DNA of 64,000 bases from Antarcticimicrobium sp040365005 (GTDB lineage: Bacteria; Pseudomonadota; Alphaproteobacteria; Rhodobacterales; Rhodobacteraceae), in the NCBI RefSeq assembly GCF_040365005.1, contig NZ_BAABWV010000001.1:124001-188000 (forward strand), read 5' to 3'. Below are positions 7,411-14,499 of the stretch, piece after piece; positions within the stretch are counted from its first letter, which is position 1; each line of letters starts with the position of its first letter. The notes beneath the pieces were generated by a model, which was not told the origin of the DNA, did not search any database, and was given only the letters and a program-made list of their open reading frames with translations. Made by a program: the position numbers and the translations under genes.

Positions 7411-8412
7411 ATGGGAAGCTTTTCGAAACGTCTGGCGGCCGCGGTGTGCGCTACCGCCTTGTTCGGCTCTATCGCCGCCGCCCAGGACGTCACGCTGAAA
7501 CTGGCGACCGATTCCGGTGCGCGCGGCTCTTCGGTCGGGGACGCCATGGAAAAATGGGCGCAGATGATCGAGGAAGGCACCAACGGCGAGGTCGACGTCG
7601 AGATCTTCTATCAGAACGAGCTTGGCGGTCAGCAGGAGGTCTTTGACCTGTTCATGGCCAACGACGTGAACCTGATGATCAACTGGCCGATGACCTCTTA
7701 TGACGGGCGTATCGCGGCGATCTACACCCCCTACATGTTCAAGGATTGGGAAGACGCGCTTGCCGCCTATGGCGAGGGCGGCTGGATGAACGGCGTTCTG
7801 GGCGGCATCTACACCGATCTTGGCCTGAAATTCTTTGGCGCCTGGCCCGAAGGGTTCAACGGCGTCGCGACCAAGGGCGGCTATGCCTCGACCATCGAAG
7901 AGGCCGCGAAGTTCAAGATCCGCGTGCCCCCGGTGACGCCGATGGCCGAAACCATTGATGCCCTGGGCTATCAGACCGCGACGATCGACTGGGGCGAACT
8001 GTTCACCGCGATTCAAACCGGTGTCGTGGATGGCGATGGCGCCAACGTGATCTATTGGGATTACGAGTATTTCCGCGATACGCTGGATTACTACACGGCG
8101 CTGGGTCAGCAGTTCAACACCGGCATCATCTCGATGAACCTCGAAGCCTGGGACAGCCTGACACCCGAGCAGCAAGAGGTGATCGCCTCCAGCTCGCAGG
8201 AGATCATGAAGATCGGGTTTGACGGTGCAAAGGCGCTTGATCAATCCTATGTCGATGCCGCCAAGGCCGCCGGGATGGAATATATCGAGCTCCCCGAGGA
8301 GACGATCGCGGAGTTTGCCGCAGTGGTGCGGGAAAAGGTCTGGCCGGTCATGGAGGACAAGCTCGGGGCCGAGATCATGCAGGCCATTCGTGACAACGCG
8401 AGCGAATTTTGA
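7411..8412 (+). CDS. TRAP transporter substrate-binding protein, DctP family
   Basis: A periplasmic solute receptor of a tripartite ATP-independent periplasmic transporter: 333 residues with an N-terminal signal peptide (MGSFSKRLAAAVCATALFG, cleavage probably in AAAQ-DVTLKLATD) and the DctP fold through to the C-terminus. An AGGGAG lies 8 bases before the ATG at 7411; the TTG immediately upstream is less likely. It is the first gene of a three-gene unit with the small and large membrane subunits, all overlapping by 4 bases. TRAP receptors bind carboxylates or amine zwitterions such as ectoine. Next to sarcosine oxidase and a dimethylglycine dehydrogenase-like gene, a methylated glycine derivative is a reasonable but unproven ligand. 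Confidence 0.92.
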   Translation: MGSFSKRLAAAVCATALFGSIAAAQDVTLKLATDSGARGSSVGDAMEKWAQMIEEGTNGEVDVEIFYQNELGGQQEVFDLFMANDVNLMINWPMTSYDGRIAAIYTPYMFKDWEDALAAYGEGGWMNGVLGGIYTDLGLKFFGAWPEGFNGVATKGGYASTIEEAAKFKIRVPPVTPMAETIDALGYQTATIDWGELFTAIQTGVVDGDGANVIYWDYEYFRDTLDYYTALGQQFNTGIISMNLEAWDSLTPEQQEVIASSSQEIMKIGFDGAKALDQSYVDAAKAAGMEYIELPEETIAEFAAVVREKVWPVMEDKLGAEIMQAIRDNASEF

Positions 8413-8909
8413 GCGCTGGCACCCCCCAAGATGGCACCATCATCGCAAGGGCGCTTGGCGCCTTTGCGGCTGTCAACATGGCCATGCTCACCGGATTGAC
8501 CCTGTACCTGGTCATCGCGCGTGACCTGTTGCACACGGACGCCGGCTGGGCGCAGGAGCTCGGTATTCTCTGCGCGATCCAAGCCTATATGACCGGCGCC
8601 CTGATCGCCGCCTCGCGCCGTGCCCAGATCAACATCGATTGGCTCGAACAGCGGCTCGAGGCCGGGCGCGCGGCCCGCCTTCATCAGGCCGTCGTCGCGA
8701 TCGTGGTGATCGTCGTGACCCTGTTCTTCTGCTACTGGGCCTGGGAAATGCTGGCATGGAACATGAATCGGCCACAGGTCACGCCCGCGCTGGGCCTGCC
8801 GCTGTGGATCTTTCAGATCTCGATCCTGCTCTGTGCGATCGGCTGCACCGGCTACGCGATCCGGGATCTTGTCCAGGCGATCGGATTCACCAAGGAAACG
8901 CTGGAATGA
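8409..8909 (+). CDS. TRAP transporter small permease, DctQ family
   Basis: A 166-residue inner-membrane protein with about four hydrophobic segments, the size and topology of the DctQ subunit that joins the receptor to the large permease in Na+-coupled TRAP importers. The start is a TTG at 8409 inside TTGA, overlapping the dctP stop by four bases, and its own TGA overlaps the next ATG by ATGA. The gene is therefore translationally coupled on both sides. Conserved features visible are the ARRAQINIDWLEQRL-type cytoplasmic loop (about residues 60-74) and the C-terminal TM helix. Confidence 0.88.
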   Translation: MSAGTPQDGTIIARALGAFAAVNMAMLTGLTLYLVIARDLLHTDAGWAQELGILCAIQAYMTGALIAASRRAQINIDWLEQRLEAGRAARLHQAVVAIVVIVVTLFFCYWAWEMLAWNMNRPQVTPALGLPLWIFQISILLCAIGCTGYAIRDLVQAIGFTKETLE

Positions 8910-10189
8910 CCGTCTTTCTCGTCCTTGTGTTGCTCATCATCCTGATGTCGATCGGGGTGCCCGTCGTCTGGAGTTTCGGGGCGATCCTTGCGATCATGAC
9001 CCTGCTGTTCGACGTGAACCCCAGCACCCTCATGCTGCAGGGATTTCGGTCGCTCAACTCGGTCATCCTGCTGTCGTTGCCGCTGTTCATCCTGACCGGC
9101 TACCTGATGGAATCCGGCGGCGTCGCCAAACGTCTCATCGCCTTTGTGACCCGGTTGTCCTCCGGCAAGACCAGCATCGGCAACACGGTGGTGATCTCCT
9201 CGGCCATTTTCGGAGCCATCGCGGGCACCGCCACGGCGGCGGTGGCGTCGATGGGCACGATCCTGAGCAAGCCGGCCTCGGAACAGGGCTATGACAAGGG
9301 ATACGTCGCCGCGCTCCTGGGCATGTCGTCGCTGTTGGGGATCCTGATCCCGCCGTCGATCACCCTGATCCTGTTTGCCGTCGTCACCCGGCAATCGGTC
9401 GCGGCGCTGTTCGCCGCAACGCTGGGACCCGCGATCCTGCTGATCATCGGGCTGCTGATCTATAACGCGGTCGTGGTGACCCGCCGGTTCGACGTAAAGG
9501 CTCCTCGGACCGGAAATCGGGCGCCGCTTGGCAAGGTCACGCTTGAGGCTGCGCCTGCCCTGCTTTTGCCCGTGATCATTCTGGGCGGCATCTATGGCGG
9601 GATCTTCACGCCGACCGAGGCCGCCGCCGTCGCCGCCGTGGCAACGCTGTTGATCGGCGCGGTCATCTACCGAGAGGTCTCGTTCAGGTCGTTTGCCCGC
9701 ACGCTTGTCGACGCCAGCCAGACCACCGGGTCGATCATCCTGATCCTGCTGTTTTCCTTCATGATCTCGCGCGTTCTGACCGCCGAGCGGATTCCGCAGA
9801 ACATCACCGAGGTCGTCTCGGCCATCGCCACCACGCCGATCGCGGTCATCCTGCTGGTCAACGCGGTTCTGGTCGTGGCCGGCGCGCTGATGGACGACCT
9901 CTCGGTCACCGTGGTCATCGCGCCGCTGTTCCTTCCGGCGGTCACCGCAGCCGGGATCGATCCCGTGCAATACGCATCCATCGTGGCCTGTTCGGTGGTG
10001 ATCGGGGCCAACAGCCCGCCGGTCGCGCCGATCCTGTACATGTCGAGCCACGTGACCGAGGCCCCCGTGGTGGCCGCGATGCGCGCATCGGCGGGGTTGA
10101 TCCTCTGTGTCGGGCTGCCGGTCCTGCTGGTGACGACATTCTGGCCGGGCCTGTCGCTCGCCATCCCGCGGTACTTCGGGTTGATGTAA
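8906..10189 (+). CDS. TRAP transporter large permease, DctM family
   Basis: A 427-residue transport subunit with about 12 TM helices. It shows DctM-family motifs: the N-terminal SIGVPVVWSFGAIL, the GYLMESGGVAKRL segment, GTATAAVASMGTI, GILIPPSITLILFA and FTPTEAAAVAAV, and a C-terminal CSVVIGANSPPVAPILY. The ATG at 8906 overlaps the stop of the small permease; an open frame extends upstream to 8639 but lies inside the preceding gene. With DctP and DctQ it forms a complete importer driven by a Na+ or proton gradient. A strong stem-loop follows at 10259. Confidence 0.93.
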   Translation: MTVFLVLVLLIILMSIGVPVVWSFGAILAIMTLLFDVNPSTLMLQGFRSLNSVILLSLPLFILTGYLMESGGVAKRLIAFVTRLSSGKTSIGNTVVISSAIFGAIAGTATAAVASMGTILSKPASEQGYDKGYVAALLGMSSLLGILIPPSITLILFAVVTRQSVAALFAATLGPAILLIIGLLIYNAVVVTRRFDVKAPRTGNRAPLGKVTLEAAPALLLPVIILGGIYGGIFTPTEAAAVAAVATLLIGAVIYREVSFRSFARTLVDASQTTGSIILILLFSFMISRVLTAERIPQNITEVVSAIATTPIAVILLVNAVLVVAGALMDDLSVTVVIAPLFLPAVTAAGIDPVQYASIVACSVVIGANSPPVAPILYMSSHVTEAPVVAAMRASAGLILCVGLPVLLVTTFWPGLSLAIPRYFGLM

Positions 10190-10258
10190 CCGCCCCGTGC
10201 CGCCGGCGTTTCGCGCCTTCAGCGGGTCCATTCATCAGAGACTTTGACGCGGCAAGAA

Positions 10259-10283
10259 GCCACCACCGGAGCTCGGTGGTGGC
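10259..10283. terminator. Stem-loop between convergent dctM and dehydrogenase genes
   Basis: Ten-base arms GCCACCACCG (10259-10268) and CGGTGGTGGC (10274-10283) enclose a five-base loop. The following AAGCTTTC is a poor T-run, so it is a possible bidirectional attenuator or terminator rather than a classical one. Confidence 0.5.
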
Positions 10284-10295
10284 AAGCTTTCGACC

Positions 10296-12698
10296 TCAGG
10301 CGCGCATCCTGCCGCCGGTCGGATCGTAGGGAGAGTCCGCGATGACCTTCGCGGCGCGTTCCTCACCAACGATATGGACCATGACAGTCTGTCCCGCCGT
10401 CGCCAGCTTGGGGTCGATCAGGGCCATGGCGAGGCTTTTGCCGACGCGATAGCCATAGGCGCCCGAGGTGGTCATGCCGATGACCTTGCCTTCATGCCAG
10501 ACCGGCTCGAACCCGATGGCATCGGCGTCGCCCTCCTCGACCTCGAGCGTCACGAGGATCCTGTCGGGATCGCCCGCGTCCAGGGCGGCCTGTTGGCCGA
10601 TGAACCCCTGTTTGGATGTGTCGATCCAACGCTCCATCTTGGTCATCTTCGGCGTGTAACCTTGCGTGAACTCGGCGTTCCAGATGCCGATGCTCTTTTC
10701 GAGCCGCATCGAGAACATGGCCTGGAACCCGATCTCCCGGATGCCGAGATCCTTGCCGGCCTCGAGCAGCATCTTGCGCAACAGCGCGTGCTGAGTGACC
10801 GAGCCGGTAATCTCGACCGCGACCTCTCCCGAAAGCGACAGCCGCGCGACCTTCACCCGGTACAGACCGAGGTCGGCCTCCATGCAGCGCATCATCTTGA
10901 GGTCCGACAGATCGGTGTCGGTGATCCGCGACAGAAGTTCAAAGGTCCGGGGACCGTTGAGCGAGAACCCGGTCAGCGCGTCCGAGATATCCTCGATTTG
11001 CACGTCGAATCCGTCGCTGTTCAGGTCGAACCAGCGCTTATGGAAGGCCCGCAGGTAATAGGAGCCCATCAGCCAGTATTCGCCACCGCCCCAGTTGAAA
11101 CAGGTCATGTCCCCCTTCAGGCGACCCTCCTGCCCCAACATCACCGCCAGTTTCACGCGCCCCGGTTCCGGCAGCTTGCTGGCCACGACCCGGTCGAGCC
11201 ATGCCTTGGCATCCTTGCCGGTGATGCGATAGCGCGCAAAGCCCGAGATATCGAGCAGCCCGACCGCCTCTTGCGTGGCCTTGCACTCGGCCTCGATGAA
11301 CGGCGCGGCTTCGGACCGTTTCATGGTGCCGGGTTCCTCGAAATCCTTCGGTGCGAAGTAGAGCGGGATTTCGAGGCCCCAGCTGGTGCCCCAACGGGCG
11401 CCCGCCGCATCCATGCCCTCGAAAGCACCCGGAACCTTGAGCTTGCGACCCGCCGGCAGCTGTTCGTTGGGATAGGTCAGGACGAAGCGGCGCGAATAGA
11501 ATTGGGCGGTGGTCTGGCGGATGTATTCCTTGTTCGACTGGTGCAGCCCGAAGCGAGCCACGTCCATGCCGTAGATGTCCTCTTGCGGCTCGCCGTTGAT
11601 CATCCATTCCGCCAGTGCCTTGCCGACACCGCCGCCCTGCGAAAAGCCCGCCATCACGCCGCAGGCCACCCAGTAGCCGCGCGGGCCGGTCGGGCCGACA
11701 AGCGGGTTGCCGTCAGGCGCAAAGGTAAAGGCCCCGTTGACCCACCGCTTGATGCCGACGCTGTCCAGACCGGGAAACCGTTCGAACCCAAGCGACAGTT
11801 CCTCGCCGATCCGGTCGATGTTTTCCGGGATCAGGTCCATGCCGTAATCCCAGGGCGCCCCGTCCATGTTCCAGTGAACCGCCTTGGTCTCGTACACGCC
11901 AAGCAGCAGCCCGTCGCGTTCCTGCCGGGTATAGGTGTAGCCTTCCGGGTCGACGACGATCGGCATCTCGCCCTCGAAGGCAGTGAGCGCATCCCATTTC
12001 TCGGTGATGAGATAATGGTGTTCCATCGGCGTGACAGGCAGGTCGACGCCGACCATGCGGCCAAGCTGCTTGGCCCAGAGGCCGCCGCAGTTGATCACGT
12101 GTTCGGTGTGGATCGTGCCCTGCTCGGTCACCACGTCCCAACTGCCGTCGGCGCGTTGGTTCAACGCGGTGACCCGGTTGCGCAGGATCACGTCGGCGCC
12201 GCGCTTTTTCGCGGCGGTGGCATAGGCATGTGTCGCCCCGTTCGGGTCAAGGTAGCCTTCGTTCGAATCGTAAAGGCCGCCCAGAACGTCGGACGTCTTG
12301 ATGACCCCCTTGGTGAGTTCCTCGACCTCTTTCGGGCCGAGCAGTTGCGCGGTGTCGACGCCGAGCGCCTTGAAGGTGGCCCAGCCGGCCTTGGTCTGTT
12401 CCCAGCGCGCCGCGTTGGTCGCCAGGTTCACGCCACCGGTCATGTGCAGACCGCAACTCACGCCGCTTTCTTCCTCGATCTGCCGGTACAGCTTGATCGT
12501 GTAGTCCTGCAGCGCGGCGATGTTCGGGTCGCCGTTCAGGGCGTGAAATCCGGCAGCCGCGTGCCAGGTGGAGCCGGCGGTGAGTTCGCTCCGCTCGACC
12601 AGGGCCACGTCGTGCCAGCCGAACTTGGTTAAGTGATAAAGCACCGAGGCGCCCACGACTCCGCCGCCGATGACGACGGCCTGATATGAGGATTTCAT
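10296..12698 (-). CDS. FAD-dependent dimethylglycine/sarcosine dehydrogenase-like protein (DAO + GcvT domains)
   Basis: An 800-residue flavoprotein. The N-terminal half is a DAO/FAD-oxidoreductase domain with the dinucleotide motif VIGGGVVGASVLYHL (9-23) and GSTWHAAAG (42-50); His46 is at the position that carries covalent FAD in dimethylglycine and sarcosine dehydrogenases. The FAO-middle segment follows, and the C-terminal half is a GcvT-like folate-binding domain (about 430-800). Such enzymes oxidatively demethylate N,N-dimethylglycine or sarcosine and pass the one-carbon unit to tetrahydrofolate. The ATG at 12698 has AGGGAG upstream and is chosen over one 27 bases further out. It is divergent from soxB across 270 bases with several inverted repeats, and convergent with dctM. 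Dimethylglycine and sarcosine activity cannot be separated by eye. Confidence 0.88.
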   Translation of the reverse strand: MKSSYQAVVIGGGVVGASVLYHLTKFGWHDVALVERSELTAGSTWHAAAGFHALNGDPNIAALQDYTIKLYRQIEEESGVSCGLHMTGGVNLATNAARWEQTKAGWATFKALGVDTAQLLGPKEVEELTKGVIKTSDVLGGLYDSNEGYLDPNGATHAYATAAKKRGADVILRNRVTALNQRADGSWDVVTEQGTIHTEHVINCGGLWAKQLGRMVGVDLPVTPMEHHYLITEKWDALTAFEGEMPIVVDPEGYTYTRQERDGLLLGVYETKAVHWNMDGAPWDYGMDLIPENIDRIGEELSLGFERFPGLDSVGIKRWVNGAFTFAPDGNPLVGPTGPRGYWVACGVMAGFSQGGGVGKALAEWMINGEPQEDIYGMDVARFGLHQSNKEYIRQTTAQFYSRRFVLTYPNEQLPAGRKLKVPGAFEGMDAAGARWGTSWGLEIPLYFAPKDFEEPGTMKRSEAAPFIEAECKATQEAVGLLDISGFARYRITGKDAKAWLDRVVASKLPEPGRVKLAVMLGQEGRLKGDMTCFNWGGGEYWLMGSYYLRAFHKRWFDLNSDGFDVQIEDISDALTGFSLNGPRTFELLSRITDTDLSDLKMMRCMEADLGLYRVKVARLSLSGEVAVEITGSVTQHALLRKMLLEAGKDLGIREIGFQAMFSMRLEKSIGIWNAEFTQGYTPKMTKMERWIDTSKQGFIGQQAALDAGDPDRILVTLEVEEGDADAIGFEPVWHEGKVIGMTTSGAYGYRVGKSLAMALIDPKLATAGQTVMVHIVGEERAAKVIADSPYDPTGGRMRA

Positions 12699-12748
12699 TC
12701 GCACTCCCTGATTTGACATGTGCAACTCTGGCGGAGGTTAGGATAAAG

Positions 12749-12764
12749 GTACAGTTCTGTCCAT
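12749..12764. promoter_or_regulatory. Inverted repeat ACAG-TT-CTGT with adjoining TGTCCAT
   Basis: In the dehydrogenase/soxB divergent region, ACAGTTCTGT (12751-12760) is a 4-4 inverted repeat, and TGTCCAT (12758-12764) is the reverse complement of ATGGACA found at 12896-12902. It lies about 50 bases upstream of the dehydrogenase start and could be part of an operator pair. Confidence 0.35.
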
Positions 12765-12886
12765 AATTGCTTTCACGGGTCCAGCTCGCTGGACAGAGCC
12801 TGCCGGTTTCATATGAAACACTGGACTATCATGAACCTCTCTGGCGCTATGTCGGTGGCAGGTGTGCACGCGATTCCAATCCGCTG

Positions 12887-12911
12887 TGTACAGGAATGGA
12901 CATTATCCATT
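12887..12911. promoter_or_regulatory. TGTACA site and AATGGA-n5-TCCATT inverted repeat upstream of soxB
   Basis: TGTACA (12887-12892) is followed closely by AATGGA (12895-12900) and TCCATT (12906-12911), six-base arms with a five-base spacer. The element is 58 bases before the soxB GTG and about 190 bases from the divergent dehydrogenase start. The ATGGAC half-site recurs in a perfect palindrome upstream of the mttB gene. Confidence 0.4.
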
Positions 12912-12968
12912 GCAAAAGGGACGTGATCGGCTATTTTCACCCCTGCTGACGCAACGAGCGAGGATGGC

Positions 12969-14222
12969 GTGACTTCTCATTACTCTGCATTTTCGGTGTT
13001 CCGCGAAGGGCTGCGTGGGCAAAGGGGGTGGGCGAAAGCCTGGAATGACCCGACCCCCAAGCGCAGCTATGACGTCATTGTCGTCGGCGGCGGCGGGCAT
13101 GGTCTTGCGACCGCCTACTACCTGGCCAGGAACCACGGCCTGACCAATGTCGCGGTGATCGAAAAAGGCTGGCTCGGCGGCGGCAACACCGGCCGGAACA
13201 CCACCGTCATCCGCTCGAACTACTACTACCCCGAAAGCACGGCGCTCTACGATTTCGCGCTTCGGCTGTACGAGGGGCTGTCGCGGGACCTCAATTTCAA
13301 TGTCATGTTCTCGCAGCGCGGGATGCTGGTGCTGCATCACTCCGAGCCGGAGGCCGAGATGGCGGCGCGGAACGTGAACGCGATGCAGCTCAACGGTGCC
13401 GACGCCGAGCTTCTGACCGCCGAAGAGGTGCGTGCGCGCGCGCCGCTGCTCAACTTTTCGCCGGACGCCCGCTATCCGATCCATGGCGCGACCTGGCAAA
13501 AGCGGGCCGGCACCGGGCGGCATGACGCGGTGGCCTGGGGCTTTGCCCGCGCGGCAAGCAAGGCTGGCGTCGACATCATCCAGAACTGCGAAGTCACCGA
13601 TTTCATCATGGAGGCCGGCAAGGTGGTCGGCGTCAACACCACCAAGGGCGAAATCCGGGCCGGCGTGGTCGGGGCCGCCGTCGCCGGTCACAGTTCGACC
13701 ATCGCCAGGATGGCGGGCCTGTCGCTGCCGATCACCTCCTATGCGCTGCAAGCATTCGTGTCCGAGGCGGTGAAGCCGGTGATCGACACGGTCGCCTTCT
13801 CGCCCGCCTATGGCACCTATTTCAGCCAGTCCGACAAGGGCGGCCTTGTCATTGGCGGCGGTCTGGATCGGGTTCCCTCCTATGGGCAGCGCGGCAATCT
13901 TCCTATGCAGGAGGCGGTGCTTGCGGGGCTGGTGGAGATGGCGCCGATGCTGGCCAAGGTCAAGCTGCTGCGCCATTGGGCCGGCATCGTCGATGTCACC
14001 CCGGACAGCTCTCCCATCATCGGGCCGTCGGGTGTCGACGGGCTGTACCTGAACTGCGGCTGGGGCACCGGCGGGTTCAAGGCGATCCCGGCGGGGGGCT
14101 GGCTGTTGGCGCATCTGCTCGCGACCGGCGAACATCACGAGATCAGCCGCCCCTTCGATCGGCGCCGTTTCATCACCGGACGGCTGATCGACGAAGCCGC
14201 CGCATCCGGCATCGCGCACTGA
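12969..14222 (+). CDS. soxB: Sarcosine oxidase subunit beta
   Basis: The catalytic flavin subunit of heterotetrameric sarcosine oxidase, which oxidises sarcosine to glycine with release of H2O2 and a one-carbon unit. The 417-residue protein has the ADP-binding motif VIVVGGGGHGLATAYYLA (37-52) and the early TGRNTTVIRSNY block. In GTGRHDAVAW, His185 is at the position of the histidine that binds FMN covalently in characterised beta subunits. The GTG at 12969 follows GAGCGAGGA. It heads the compact operon soxB-soxD-soxA-soxG with overlapping or near-overlapping genes. Inverted repeats lie upstream. The assignment rests on motifs plus the complete operon. Confidence 0.95.
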   Translation: MTSHYSAFSVFREGLRGQRGWAKAWNDPTPKRSYDVIVVGGGGHGLATAYYLARNHGLTNVAVIEKGWLGGGNTGRNTTVIRSNYYYPESTALYDFALRLYEGLSRDLNFNVMFSQRGMLVLHHSEPEAEMAARNVNAMQLNGADAELLTAEEVRARAPLLNFSPDARYPIHGATWQKRAGTGRHDAVAWGFARAASKAGVDIIQNCEVTDFIMEAGKVVGVNTTKGEIRAGVVGAAVAGHSSTIARMAGLSLPITSYALQAFVSEAVKPVIDTVAFSPAYGTYFSQSDKGGLVIGGGLDRVPSYGQRGNLPMQEAVLAGLVEMAPMLAKVKLLRHWAGIVDVTPDSSPIIGPSGVDGLYLNCGWGTGGFKAIPAGGWLLAHLLATGEHHEISRPFDRRRFITGRLIDEAAASGIAH

Positions 14223-14232
14223 AGGAGACGAC

Positions 14233-14499
14233 ATGCAACACTTTCCCTGTCCCTTTTGCGGCCTGAGAAACGAGCGCGAGTTTCATTTCGCCGCCGAGGC
14301 CGGAAAGCTGCGCCCGGATACCACCCGCGAGGTGAGCGCGGACGATTGGAGCAGCTACCAATACGACCAACGCAACGAAAAAGGCGTGACGCGCGAGGTC
14401 TGGCTGCACCTGCCCTGCTCGGAAATGTTCATCCTAGAGCGGGACAGCGTGACGATGGAGGTTCTGGGGACCCAAAGCTTGAGGAAAGACGCAGAATGA
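14233..14499 (+). CDS. soxD: Sarcosine oxidase subunit delta
   Basis: The small 88-residue subunit of heterotetrameric sarcosine oxidase. It shows the zinc-binding set of the delta family: C6 and C9 in CPFC, and H59 and C62 in WLHLPCSEMF. Zinc here is structural and not catalytic. It begins 10 bases after soxB, and its TGA overlaps the soxA ATG (ATGA), so expression is coupled to the alpha subunit. Length is about that of known delta chains. Confidence 0.95.
   Translation: MQHFPCPFCGLRNEREFHFAAEAGKLRPDTTREVSADDWSSYQYDQRNEKGVTREVWLHLPCSEMFILERDSVTMEVLGTQSLRKDAE

Noticed and set aside
10374..12632. A 752-codon plus-strand frame opposite the dimethylglycine dehydrogenase-like gene
   Set aside because: Low-complexity composition rich in His, Arg and Gly typical of antisense frames. 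The minus-strand protein has clear family motifs over its whole length.
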